DNA of 64,000 nt from Isochrysis galbana (lineage: Eukaryota; Haptophyta; Isochrysidales; Isochrysidaceae): contig CM030934.1 in assembly GCA_018136815.1 (NCBI GenBank), positions 3,534,313 to 3,598,312 on the forward strand. Reading direction: 5' to 3'. Shown here piece by piece: positions 31,073-40,496 of the stretch. Each line of letters begins with the position of its first letter. Within the stretch, counting starts at the first letter, position 1. The notes beneath the pieces are model-generated. The model had not been told where the DNA came from. It was given only the letters and a program-made list of their open reading frames with translations, and made no database searches. Both the position numbers and the translations under genes were made by a program.

Positions 31073-31527
31073 GGATCTGCACCACTTCTCGCACCTCCAT
31101 CACACGCTCGGGATCGTCGCCTTCGCCCTCGCCCTGCTGCAGCCGCTCAACGCGCTCGTGCGCGGCCCGCCCGGCGCACGCACGCACCATACGCCGCGCC
31201 GTGTGGTACTGTGTGGCGGGTCGCACACAAGGGGACGGGCTACGCCGTGCTCGGCGTGGGCGTCTACCAGGCCCTCTCGGGGCGCGCCCTCCTGCCGAGC
31301 CAAGGCGACGCCGTTCTCGTCGTAGCCCGGTCACTCACTCATTTTAACCACTATTTCCCACCTCCCCTGGGTGTCCAAGGATTCCTTAGGGTCCCCCCCT
31401 ACCTGCCCCGCCAACTCCCTCCCCCCTCCGAACGACCCCATAGTGAGTGACCGGGCTACTCGTCGCGTACGTGGTGCTGCTGGGCCTCTCCTTCGGGGTG
31501 CTCGCGGGGGGGCTCATGGTAGGGTGA
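31073..31527 (+). pseudogene. Cytochrome b561-type membrane protein remnant, frameshifted and carrying a MITE
   Basis: From 31073 the frame reads DLHHFSHLHHTLG, then FALALLQPLNALVRG, the haem-ligand His and LQPLNA block of DOMON-associated cytochrome b561. A TG dinucleotide repeated at about 31210-31213 shifts the frame. In the next frame the expected continuation WRVAHKGTGYAVLG follows, with the second conserved His. The next transmembrane helix is split by a 136-bp MITE (31323-31458). Ignoring the MITE and one copy of its 7-bp duplication, the helix continues as VAYVVLLGLSFGVLAGG and reaches a stop at 31525. Two independent lesions imply a pseudogene, unless the region after GGLM is a splice donor. 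Confidence 0.65.
31323..31458. mobile_element. 136-bp MITE of the 7-bp-TSD family
   Basis: Perfect 17-bp TIRs (TAGCCCGGTCACTCACT at 31323-31339 and its reverse complement at 31442-31458), flanked by CTCGTCG at 31316-31322 and 31459-31465. The left 110 bp are nearly identical to the left end of the 877-bp element at 25223, so it is an internally deleted derivative. Confidence 0.92.
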
Positions 31528-32701
31528 GACTCCCCGCGGGAGGGGAAGAAACCCTGTGAGGGAAAGGAGACCAAATGAAGGCAAGCCGCCTAACCCCGGT
31601 CTTTCCCTTTGTTTCCTTGGCCAGCGGGGGTCGGGGCTTTCCCGCGCCTCGCCCCCTCCCCGCCCCGCTAGTGCCCTGTCCCCTTCGTCCATATCTTCTA
31701 TCCTTCCCTTGTTCCTATTGTTTTCGTCCCCTCTCTTCTCCCCCCGCCCCCGCGTCCCGCGTCTACCCTTCTTCGTCTCTCTTGTTCCCGCGCTATCGCT
31801 CCGGAGCACCCTCGGTCCCCTCGTCCTCCTGTCCCCTTCGTGTCCCCGCCCACCGTGTGCTCTCATGCAAGCTGAGAATTGGTACTCTTCATGTCACACC
31901 GAGCCCTTGAACACGCTCAGCACACGCAGTTACACCGCAAGAGCCCAAGAGGCCGCTCACGTCGACCACAGCGTTGAAGAGCGACTGTAAGGTGGAAGGT
32001 GGACAAGATCGAGGGCATGAGTGAGGCATGATTCGGTGCGCCGGCAACAACCACGTCGCGGTCTGTTGGGCTGACTTCGGGATAGGGGGAGACCAGGATA
32101 TCCACAAATTCTCGCCCAAATAGCTTCCTCAAAAATATGCCCAAGAAATATCCAAGCCCGAGGAGGTTCAGTACTACCACCGCCACCAGCGCAGATGGGA
32201 AACTGGAAACTGGGCCCCCGGAGGGTTTTCTTTGGGCATCACGCTACGGTCAAAAATGCAGCCCAACCCTCACTAGTAGTTTGAAAGCCACTGGTGAAAT
32301 CTTCAAGAGTTTTATTTTGAGTGGCCCGAGACCGTAGCGAGACTAGTGGCTGCAAGTAGGGTTGTTAGTCCGCCTGAAACTTTAGATGTTTCGGATGGTA
32401 GCTTTCCCGGCCATGGTTAAGACAACCGGGTACCAGGCGTCCCACCAATGTATGGGTTGCAGCATGCCCTGCGGTACAGCAGCCCACGACCCAATTTGTA
32501 TTGTGGCGCCACCATCCCTACATGAGACCATCTATTGCGGCTTCACAATGGTTACAACACGAGACGAGGCGCAACCAAGGGCACAACAGGAGGTCGGCTG
32601 AGTGTGGAGCGCCGCTCGGGCTGGCACATGAACTTGTCCATTGGTCAAGATCTGGAAGTCCGTCTCGCAGAACTATGGCTCGCGCCACGGCCACGGCTGA
32701 G
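31528..32701. other. Intergenic region, pyrimidine-rich on the left
   Basis: 31575-31860 is C/T-rich. A minus-strand frame at 31917-32186 (MAVVVLNLLGLGYFLG, then FGREFVDIL) has one hydrophobic segment but no family that I recognise. 32205-32300 is a copy of the small repeat also found at 25120 and 56840. Nothing else is supported. Confidence 0.35.
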
Positions 32702-34166
32702 TTAGCGCCCTTTGCGGTCGTCGGAGCGCTGTCCCCGCCTCGGCGGTGGAATCGCGGCGCGCGCCGCGCCGAGCGCCACGTCGAGCGCCCACGACGCGCC
32801 CACCTTGGCGGCCTGTGCGACAGTCGGCATCCGCGCAGCGTACACAGCGCGTCGCGATGCCGAGGCGAGCGGGCCCTGAAGCCGCACAAGGCCGGCCAGT
32901 GCAGCCACGCTTGCGTCATTGCCGCCGAGCGAGAGCATCTCACCCAATGCTGTGTACCTGCGGCGGCGCGCGACGCGAGCAGGGACGCGTAAGTATTCGC
33001 TTGGCTAGCGCTCCAGCTGTGGCGGATTCCTCGCGCCCGCCGTCGGGCACAACGCACCTGAAGGCGAGCGGCTTGGAGCCCGTCAGCGCGGCCCTAACGT
33101 TCCACGCGGCGTAATCGGCCTGCTGCATCGCCGCCTGCGCGGTGGAGGGCGCAACCACGCCACTAGCGTCGGTGGCGAACGCCACGTCGCCCAGTGCGTG
33201 CAGGTTGGGCGCGCCCTGAACGGCGAGGTACTCATCGACGAGGATGCGCCCTCTCGGGTCGAGCGGCAACCCCAGCTCGCGCGCAAGGCGCGACGGTTGT
33301 GTGCCGGCGCACCAAACGACGAGATCAACGTCGAGCCGGCCGTCGTGAGCGGCGGGCGACGAGCTCTCCAGCACGAGCCCGTCGCGCTCGACTGCTTGGA
33401 CACTCGTTTCAAGTAGCACACGCACGCCGCGCTCTTCGAGACGCGCATTGGCGACCATCCTCGAGAACTCAGCCGAGGTGGAGAGGAGCGCCTCGGCACG
33501 GTGGATGAGCGAGATGTCCACCTTGTCTCCCAGCCAGTCGGCGAGGTTGGCGGCGAGCTCGACGCCCACGTACGAGCCGCCCACGACGGCAAGCCGTGCT
33601 CGACCGGCCGCGCCGCGAGCGTACGGCAGCAGCCGCTCGCGCAACGCGAGCGCGTCGTTGAGCGAGTAGAAGGGCATCGCGAGTGTGTCTGCGCCGGGGA
33701 CGCCGCCAAAGCTGGGTTCGGCCCCCATCGCGAGAACAGCGTGATCAAACGGCAGCGCGCGCTCGCCCTGCGTCGTGGCGAGCGTGGCGACTCCCGCCCG
33801 GGCGTCGAGGCCGACGACCTCTCCCTCTGAAAAGGCGACCCCACTCCCCTCAAGGAGGTCATCGAACCGGGGTGCGACCTCCCAGCACGAGACGGCGCCG
33901 GTGGTCACCTCGTACAGCATCGGCAGAAAGGCGAAGCGGTCAGCGCGGTCTAGGAGCCGGACCGCTGGCGAGGAGGGCAGCGCGGCGAGGCGGAGCGATG
34001 TGTAAAGACCGCCGAATCCTCCTCCAACGATGAGGACATCTGCTCTCGTGAGAGAGTCTGCGGTCAGTCTGAGCTGAGAGGGACGAGAGACTCGAGAGGC
34101 TGCGGCGCGAGCGGCGGGACGGATGGCGGCGGAGAGGGCGGGGAGGAGGAGGTGGGCGAGAGTCAT
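32702..34166 (-). CDS. Type II NAD(P)H:quinone oxidoreductase (NDH-2/NDC1-like), 2 exons, 454 aa
   Basis: Exon 1 is 34166-33058, intron 33057-32958 (GTGCGT to CCGCAG), exon 2 is 32957-32702. The splice restores FRYTALGEML, the conserved NDH-2 C-terminal block. The ATG at 34166 follows a C/T-rich tract (coding strand), and the frame upstream is translated pyrimidine repeat. Residues 1-30 resemble an organelle-targeting leader (Ala/Arg/Ser-rich). VLIVGGGFGGLYTSLRL is the FAD-binding Rossmann motif, VVGGSYVGVELAANL the NADH-binding motif, and NLHALGDVA the second FAD contact. Tail length and LGEML-LG resemble plant NDC1, which reduces plastoquinone or phylloquinone in plastids. Mitochondrial location is equally possible. 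It is a peripheral, non-proton-pumping enzyme. Confidence 0.85.
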
Positions 34167-34401
34167 GCGGAGAGGAGGAGGCGGCGGAAAGGGGGGGGGG
34201 GGGCGGGGGAGGAGAAGGGGAAGAGGGGAGAGGGGCGGGGCGGGGCGGGGGGCGGGGAGACCCAAAGAGGCGAAAGAAGGAAGCTTCGCTGCCTCTTCCA
34301 CTTGATCCATCACAAGAGTATAAATAGAAAGGAGAGGAGAGACTAGATCTAGATCTAGATGGGAAATAAGTGTTTACAGTATACAGTATAGTTGCACCAT
34401 T

Positions 34402-34417
34402 AAGAAAGCCCGGCTTT
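34402..34417. repeat. Target site duplication, 3' side of the LINE
   Basis: AAGAAAGCCCGGCTTT here is repeated exactly at 38805-38820, bracketing the LINE. Confidence 0.9.
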
Positions 34418-34727
34418 TAAAAAAAAAACATCTGAAGATTCAGGGCTACACACCTACCGTCTACTGGGCTTTCCAGCTCTATTCCCATCGCCCTTACCTC
34501 CCCTCCCTCCACCTCCTCGCCTGCCCCCCTTCTTTCCTTTTTCTTTGGTTTCCGGGGTCCGACCTCCGTGCACTACATGAGGTCTGGTTTGGAGCGTGGG
34601 GTCTGGGCGGGCCTGTTGGTCTTGCTCTCGCGTGTGTCTTGTCTTCCCGGTCGTGTTTAGGTGGTTGGGTCCCGTCTGGGTCGCGTTGCCTCTAGTGGTG
34701 TCTTCTCTTATCGGTTTCCTAAGTGAT

Positions 34728-36068
34728 TCATTCATCCTCTTCACCTTGCTCCCCGGTCTCTTGGACAGCGTGCTCGATTCCCAGTTTGGCGGCTAGCTTG
34801 GCCAGCTCCTCGCTGGGTTTGAGCCTGCCTTTGTCGCTTATGTGAAATGCGGGTCTTAGTTCGCCTAGATCTATCCTTTTTTTGGGTTGCCTACCCATGC
34901 CCGCTTGGGCTGTTCTCGCCGAGTCGGTTTCGTACGCGAATAATAGAGCTTTACACAAAACGGTGTATCTTTCTATTGTTCTTATCAGAATTGATTCTTC
35001 CGAGAAAACTATGTTGTCATAGTGGATTCTATAGAAGTCCGTTATGATATATCTCCATGCCAACATATATAGAGTGTACAGCGCTTTTGGGGCGTCGCCC
35101 TTCGGGTATATAAAAAGGTTGTCTATGATGGTGTCTTCCCTGCTCCGTTCAGCTCTTGGTGTGAATCTCGCGATCTTATTCAGCGCGTCCAGTATTTTGG
35201 TTATCCCTGTACATTCACCTAGGTGTGTCGAGGATTCGTTCGCCGCTCCGCATATGCGACACGTGTTTGCTCTGTCGGGGAATCGGTTGTACGTGCCCAC
35301 TCGCCTATGCGTTATGTGTTTGAAATGTAGGTGTGTGTCTCTCGCCGTCACCATAGGGGACGTGTATAGCTGTGCTAGGTGCGCCCACGTGTTCTCTGGT
35401 ATTTGGAGTTTCTCCTCCCATTTGGTCGGCCCCGCGAGGCGTTTGCGCTTGCGGCTCGCCTTCTGGAGGGCTGCGGTGAGCTGTGCTACTCCCGTGCCGT
35501 CGAGTGGCGTCTTGCCGTCCAGGGTGTTTTCGTCTGCGAGTGGGTATTCAAGTCTCTTGTTAGATTTGTATCCTTCTCCCCATCGCGCTGGCGGGGATGG
35601 GTCGAGGTTTGGTGGGGCATTAGTTCTCTCTCCGATAATTGGCGTGCCGGTGTACGAGAGTTCCGCCTCGTACCATGTGCCTTTGATGTTTATGTAGTAT
35701 TCGCCATCCTGTGTTATGCGCAGTTCTGGGGGCGGTTCCTTCGGGTCCATTAGTTCTCTAGCGGCCCGTCCAGGTGGTGTACCCCCCCTCGTCTCTGTCT
35801 CTGTATCCTCTAGTGACGATACTGTCAGTTGTGCATGGTTTACTAGCGTGTCCCATGATGCTAAGAAATTGTCTTTTGGGATATATTCCCCTTTAAATTG
35901 TATATAAGTGTCATTGCTTTTTAGGTATTGCGCGCATTCTTCCACGCTGTACGGCGTAGTCGCCTCGAAATCTTTGAAGACGTTATGGATGGCGTTGCAT
36001 TCGAGCTTGTTCCATAGTTTTTCCCATGATGGGTTGAGTTTGGGTCCCGGATGGGTCGGGCTGCCCAC
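34728..36068 (-). CDS. LINE polyprotein C-terminal part with zinc knuckle (frameshifted from the RT frame)
   Basis: This frame has no ATG of its own (it opens at GTG). It continues the LINE polyprotein after a one-base frame change at about 36064. It has the SVEECAQYL and ASWDTL blocks shared with the fragment at 8514, then a long charged linker. Near residue 283 comes a C-terminal CRICG-x-STHLGEC knuckle (C-x2-C, H, C), characteristic of LINE RT C-termini, preceded by HFKHITHRRVGTYNRFPD. The shift lies in a GGG run, so a sequencing or assembly error is possible. Otherwise this LINE copy is inactivated here. Confidence 0.8.
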   Translation of the reverse strand: MGSPTHPGPKLNPSWEKLWNKLECNAIHNVFKDFEATTPYSVEECAQYLKSNDTYIQFKGEYIPKDNFLASWDTLVNHAQLTVSSLEDTETETRGGTPPGRAARELMDPKEPPPELRITQDGEYYINIKGTWYEAELSYTGTPIIGERTNAPPNLDPSPPARWGEGYKSNKRLEYPLADENTLDGKTPLDGTGVAQLTAALQKASRKRKRLAGPTKWEEKLQIPENTWAHLAQLYTSPMVTARDTHLHFKHITHRRVGTYNRFPDRANTCRICGAANESSTHLGECTGITKILDALNKIARFTPRAERSREDTIIDNLFIYPKGDAPKALYTLYMLAWRYIITDFYRIHYDNIVFSEESILIRTIERYTVLCKALLFAYETDSARTAQAGMGRQPKKRIDLGELRPAFHISDKGRLKPSEELAKLAAKLGIEHAVQETGEQGEEDE

Positions 36069-38779
36069 ATGGGTTGGGAGAGTAGCCCTTCTCTACTCGT
36101 TTTTAGGGGTGTGAGTTCTAGTTCGCGGATGTTGTTCAACGCCTGCTTCCAGAACGCCGGAAGTTTGCTCGAGCCTGTTATGCCGTCGGTCATTTTGTTC
36201 GTTGGGATCGTCGATAGGACAGCCGCTCTTCCAAGGTTTGTGCGGCTGAACCAAGCATCCAATACTTGTTTCCATTGCGCTTGACGCGCATCTAGGTAGT
36301 TCAGCACCCATTTTGCTTGTAGCGCCTTAACGTGGTTGTCCCAGTCTAGTAGGCCCACTCCTAGGTGGGGCCCTCCTACGGAGTCGTTTCTCAGTGGGAG
36401 TTCTGGGTGTTTGATCCATTGTAACCTGCGCCCGGTGTGCGTGTTGGTCCACATTATTTTGTCTACGGCTCTCTTAACGGCCGTGTGGAACCACCTTGGG
36501 GCCGCTAGTGCTTGTAGCCAGTACCTTGGAATAGAGCAAATTAAGAAGTTGGCTACTTTTGTTTTGCCATGTATTGATAAGTTGTTCGTGAATGCCATGT
36601 ATATAGTGGCCTTCTTTTCTATTTTGTCGACTAGCCTCCGCCAAAAGCCCTTAGTGGCCAGCGCTCCTCCCAAGGGGACTCCCAATATGATTGCGCATTC
36701 ATTTCCCTTTAGCCACTTGTATCTGCGAAAATTGGCGGGGGGCCGTTTTTTTTTAAGAGACCCCATCCTTAGCCCCTCGAATTTTTGGTCGTTAGGTTTG
36801 CCACACGAGGCCGCTGCATATCTTTCCACCCATCGGAGCGATCGTGCCAGGCTGCTGTAATCGGCCGCCAGGAGTTGAGTGTCGTCCGCGAATTGACTTA
36901 TTTTTAATTCTGCTCCGTTTACTACGATGCCGTCTATGCTGTCGTCTTCGTTTATCACCCGGGTGAGGGCCTCCGCCGTTAGGAGGAAGGCTAGCGGTGA
37001 TAGCGGGCAACCTTGGGGGACGCCGCTCGCCACATTAAACGGGAAGCTCCTGCCTCCGTTTGCCTTAATGTATCGGATGGGTTTCGCTTCCGAGTTTGTG
37101 AGGGCCCTCGCGTATCGGCGGAAGTCTTCTCCGAATTTAAGCTTTTCGAGGACAAGGCGGTAGAATTCCCAGTTCACTCTGTCGAAAGCTTTCTCCCAGT
37201 CGAGTGCTAGCAGTAGTCCGGGCTCCCCCGTTTCGTCTAGGTATGCCTGAGTTAGTTGCAAAAGGTGGGTGGCCTCGCCTATTAGTCGTTTCGGGACGAA
37301 TCCTAGTTGGTCTTTCGAGATTATGTTTCCAATCACCGTTTTTAGTCTGTTCGTAAGTATCTTAGCTAGTATCTTGTAGTCGCTCTGCAATAGAGTGATG
37401 GGCCTATAGTTCCTAGGGTCCCGCGTGTCGCCTTTTTTATATAGGAGTATTATGTCCCCTTCTCTCATGGATACACTCAGGTACCCCTGGCTCAGTGCCA
37501 GGTTCAAGACTCTTAAGAAGTCGTGTTTTACTAAGTCTATGAAGCTTTTATAGAATTCCGCTGGGAGCGCGTCCGGTCCCGCGCTTTTGCAGAAGCCATG
37601 GTTCTCGACCGCCTTGGCGAGGGAGCTGATGGTGATGAGGTTTCTCAGATCAAATTTGTAGTTGCGTACCACTAGGTGCGCCGAAACGTCCCTAAAGGCG
37701 CCGGCGAGCGCCTTGCCTGACGCCCGCGGGAGGCTCTTGGTCTTTTCGTCAAGTGTCTGATACTTGACCGCTATGGGACAGGGGATGCCCGCCTTGCGAA
37801 AATCCGCTACGTCTTTGTACATTTCACGAAATTGGTTAGCGCAGTCTGCCGTCACGAGGATCTCCCATGGGCCGGAGGCGCTCTTGGACAAGAAGTCGGG
37901 CTCGAGGTCAACGCCCTCCAGCTTGTTGAGATGGGCGGTGATAGCGCCTAAGGTCTCTTCATCTTTGGCCTTGTAACCTTTCTCGTATGCCGTGAATGTG
38001 ATGATGATCTTCTTGTCAATCGGAAATTCGGTTTCTTCTTCGGGCATAGGTTCGAAGTCTTCGTCAAGTAGGGCCACCTGCGTGGCCGGTGAGAGGGGTG
38101 GGGTTAGTCCCATGTGTGGTCCAGCCCCTATGAGGTCCATGAAGCCCTTTGGGTCCGTGTCTATGTCGCCCTCTCTCAAGGGTTTCGTGTGTTGGGTGTT
38201 TTGTGTTGGCTCTTGTTTGTGTTGGTGTCCGATGTGTTGGGTCTCCCTGGCTGGTGTTGTGTGCGACGCGTGCTTGCCTGAGTCGCGCTTGTCCCTCCGC
38301 CTCTCGGCTGCGCTGGTGAGTTTGTTCTCAGTGCTGTGTCCCTTGTTGTCGTTTGTCCCCATCTTGGGGGTCCACAGCTGGTCTCTGTCATTCTTTTGGT
38401 CTTGGTATGACATTCCCCCAGTTGGGTTCTGTCTGAGATGGTGCCGGGTCAGCCCCTCTCGCCGGAGCGCGAGGGCGGTACCGCGGCTGTGTAGGGTCCA
38501 GGCCCGGGGGCCTTCCCTGATGGAGCGTCCCTCTGGCTTGGTGTGGCAGGTGTGGCTGTGAGGTGAGACGTATGTGTGTTGAATGTTGGCCACCAGCATG
38601 CGGGCTGTTCGCTCGCTGTTCTCGGGTTTGCGCGGGCGTGGCCCGCTGGCTCCCATGCCCACCTGGCTGGGAGGGTCGTCCTGGCGCGGCCGCTTCGGCG
38701 ACAGCGGCGTGTCCATTAGTCCTTCGTCCATCGCGGCGAGGGCAGCGGCAGCGAGAGCGGGCGGCGGCGCGCGCTCCAT
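35921..38779 (-). CDS. LINE polyprotein N-terminal part with reverse transcriptase
   Basis: 952 aa from the ATG at 38779 (MERAPPP). Residues 1-370 are the LINE-specific N-terminal region, with a folded module around 255-370 (FTAYEKGYK, then GVDLEPDFL) shared with the copy at 2994-5543. RT starts at about residue 400: SAGPDALPAEFYKSF (finger), ILLYKKGDTRDPRNYRPITLL, DQLGFVP, LLALDWEKAFDRVNWEF (first catalytic Asp), GVPQGCPLSPLAFLL, and FADDTQLLA (catalytic YADD-equivalent), then GVPLGG in the thumb. All RT motifs look intact. The frame runs out into a shifted tail of about 45 residues at the frameshift. Confidence 0.9.
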   Translation of the reverse strand: MERAPPPALAAAALAAMDEGLMDTPLSPKRPRQDDPPSQVGMGASGPRPRKPENSERTARMLVANIQHTYVSPHSHTCHTKPEGRSIREGPRAWTLHSRGTALALRREGLTRHHLRQNPTGGMSYQDQKNDRDQLWTPKMGTNDNKGHSTENKLTSAAERRRDKRDSGKHASHTTPARETQHIGHQHKQEPTQNTQHTKPLREGDIDTDPKGFMDLIGAGPHMGLTPPLSPATQVALLDEDFEPMPEEETEFPIDKKIIITFTAYEKGYKAKDEETLGAITAHLNKLEGVDLEPDFLSKSASGPWEILVTADCANQFREMYKDVADFRKAGIPCPIAVKYQTLDEKTKSLPRASGKALAGAFRDVSAHLVVRNYKFDLRNLITISSLAKAVENHGFCKSAGPDALPAEFYKSFIDLVKHDFLRVLNLALSQGYLSVSMREGDIILLYKKGDTRDPRNYRPITLLQSDYKILAKILTNRLKTVIGNIISKDQLGFVPKRLIGEATHLLQLTQAYLDETGEPGLLLALDWEKAFDRVNWEFYRLVLEKLKFGEDFRRYARALTNSEAKPIRYIKANGGRSFPFNVASGVPQGCPLSPLAFLLTAEALTRVINEDDSIDGIVVNGAELKISQFADDTQLLAADYSSLARSLRWVERYAAASCGKPNDQKFEGLRMGSLKKKRPPANFRRYKWLKGNECAIILGVPLGGALATKGFWRRLVDKIEKKATIYMAFTNNLSIHGKTKVANFLICSIPRYWLQALAAPRWFHTAVKRAVDKIMWTNTHTGRRLQWIKHPELPLRNDSVGGPHLGVGLLDWDNHVKALQAKWVLNYLDARQAQWKQVLDAWFSRTNLGRAAVLSTIPTNKMTDGITGSSKLPAFWKQALNNIRELELTPLKTSREGLLSQPMWAARPIRDPNSTHHGKNYGTSSNATPSITSSKISRRLRRTAWKNARNT

Positions 38780-38804
38780 GACCCTATCAGTTTACTGATA
38801 GTTG

Positions 38805-38820
38805 AAGAAAGCCCGGCTTT
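38805..38820. repeat. Target site duplication, 5' side of the LINE
   Basis: Exact copy of 34402-34417. The 13 bp AAAGCCCGGCTTT inside it are nearly palindromic. Confidence 0.9.
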
Positions 38821-38862
38821 AAGGAAGTTTGACATGAATTTGGCCGTCGACCCGGTAAGAAA

Positions 38863-38932
38863 CTGGGGGTCGAGCAGCGGGCTCGACCCCCAGCTAAGAA
38901 ACTCCGGCGGCCGCGCAGCGGCAGCGGCCGCC
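38863..38932. promoter_or_regulatory. Two adjacent perfect hairpins with a repeated leader
   Basis: Hairpin 1 has a 13-bp stem (CTGGGGGTCGAGC at 38863-38875 with its complement at 38881-38893) and a 5-nt loop. Hairpin 2 has a 9-bp stem (GGCGGCCGC at 38906-38914 with its complement at 38924-38932) and a 9-nt loop. Each is preceded by TAAGAAACT. The function is unknown. They lie just 5' of the LINE insertion and far from a coding region. Confidence 0.6.
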
Positions 38933-39897
38933 CCGCCACGACGAGGCGCCCGCCCGTCGTTGTCCGTTAGTCGTTAGTCGTGCTAGCAGCCGTTAGCAGT
39001 AGGCCTGGGCCTCGGGCGCGGCACGGCCGCCAAGCATGCGGGCCACGCCGAGTCGTGAGTAGACGTAATGCGTGAGTACGAGTACGAGTGCGCGCGCCAG
39101 CTGGCCGCGCCCCCCGCTGCAAGGCGAAAACGGTGGGGTTGGCGCCCGCGCACTCTAGCCTTTTGACTGCTTACTGCTTTGTCTCCGCAAGAAAAAGCTA
39201 ATGTCGCATTCGCGAATCGACGAGGGGAGTGGCGCGCGCTCCATGACTTTATCAGTTTACACATAGTTGTGCTCGTTTGCGTTTAACATGTAGGATGTAG
39301 ATGTTCACGCGTGCGCGGCGAGAAGATTATTGGCATGTGATTTACTATTGTTATTGTTATCGTAGGATGTAGATGTAGGACTGACTGCCCACAACGACGT
39401 CGTACCCCGACGTACAACAGACAGACGCCTCTGCGGCTGCATCAATCAATAACAAAGTATCAAGGAAAGAAATTGTAGAACGCGGGCGCACAAGGCGTTC
39501 TCATTCACGCAAACCTCGCTGCACGGCGGATAGATGCAGCAGCAGCAGCAAAGCCACGACGGTTGCGAGGGGTACAAGGAGACCAATGCCAGCACTAATC
39601 TTGGCAAATGCGCTCGTCCGCAGAAGGCGCTGGCCGCGCTGCTCCCGCTGTAACGGGTCTGCACATCACCATGCAGAGCGCCCACCCTGCGCCCTGCTTG
39701 CGGCGGCGCCTGCGCCCTGCTGGCAGCACCACCATATGATGTGGCACCTCCGATACAGTACTAGGCATCCAACATCCTAGTGACTACAACAGGACTGCCC
39801 AACCATATGTCGCCGTCGCCCGCGGCTGCTGCTCCAAAAGCCGCCCGCCCTCCACCACCAACCCACCCAAAACCAAGTCATTGCACGCTCTTCTCCC
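38933..39897. other. Intergenic, with a LINE 5'-end scrap
   Basis: At about 39225-39262 the minus strand reads GTGTAAACTGATAAAGTC, then ATGGAGCGCGCGCC (MERAP), matching the 5' leader and start of the LINE at 38779, but the frame stops after about 29 codons. It is a 5' remnant of another LINE copy. The rest holds no supported gene. ORFs at 39446-39685 and 38983-39264 show no motif. Confidence 0.5.
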
Positions 39898-40496
39898 CTA
39901 AAACTTCGAGAGGTCGACGCCATACTTGGCCGCAGTCTCGTCGAGTCCAAGTTTGCGAATGGTGCGCAGGGTTGAGGTGGCAACCTTGAGCCGGACAGTG
40001 CGGTTGAGGCTGGGCGAGAAGAACTTCTTCGACTGGAGGTTGGGGTACTGCAAGTAGGCGTTGTGCTTGTTGGAGAAAGTGACCCGGTTGGCGTTGTTGG
40101 CCTTCTTGCCAGTGATGTCGCACACGCGGAGCATCTGGGCGCGCGAGGCGAGCGGGCTGAGTCTGTGCGGCAGGGCGTGGCGGGCAGGGCGCGCGGATCC
40201 GCGGTGGCCGAGCGCAAGCAGTGTCCCACACCAACCTTCCCCCGCCTCTCCCTTCTCCTCGTTCCCCCTGGCCAGCTGCGTGCCAGGCGTCTGCGCTGAG
40301 AGCCGACCCCCTCTTTCCCCCCCGCACCCCCTTTCTCTCCTGGAGGCGTCTGCCCTGGCTGTGGCGTGAGAGCGCTCACCTGGACGTCGGCAGCAGCGTG
40401 CTGCACCGCCGGCCGGATCGGCTGCGCGAGCGTGGGCGGCGCGAAGGCGGCTGCGCCGAGGCTGAGCAGCGCAAGGCAGAGGGCGCGGAGAGCCAT
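39898..40496 (-). CDS. rpl28: Plastid ribosomal protein bL28, nucleus-encoded, 2 exons, 117 aa
   Basis: Exon 1 is 40496-40380 (39 codons), intron 40379-40135 (GTGAGC to GCCCAG), exon 2 is 40134-39898. Exon 2 encodes the complete bacterial-type L28: RVCDITGKKANNANRV at the start (the conserved V-DLTGKK block), then FFSPSLNRTVRLKV and TLRTIRKLGL, ending with AAKYGVDL. Exon 1 encodes a hydrophobic signal peptide (MALRALCLALLSLGAAAFAPP) whose AAAFAP end is the FAP motif of red-lineage complex plastids, followed by a short transit segment. The exon boundary thus separates targeting from the mature protein. It is a large-subunit component of plastid ribosomes. Its promoter region is shared with the divergent SOUL gene (starts 438 bp apart). 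Confidence 0.9.

Larger units (their letters stand above)
34418..38804 (-). mobile_element. LINE (4.4 kb) bounded by 16-bp target duplications, endonuclease deleted
   Basis: Minus-sense element with a short 5' leader (38780-38804) before the ATG at 38779. Its 3' end lies beside the 34402-34417 duplication and carries a run of T on its sense strand rather than the usual poly(A). It encodes the two frames listed next. The CCCH fingers and APE endonuclease seen in the 2994-5543 copy are absent because of an internal deletion near 37660. The N-terminal 300 residues of the two copies correspond block by block. Confidence 0.85.

Noticed and set aside
31211-31450. 79-aa ORF crossing into the MITE as a separate gene
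   Set aside because: It is the second half of the cytochrome b561 remnant reading into transposon sequence.
33083-33862. 259-aa minus-strand ORF within the NDH-2 gene
   Set aside because: Alternate-frame shadow: Arg/Ser-rich, no motifs, fully overlapping the NDH-2 exon.
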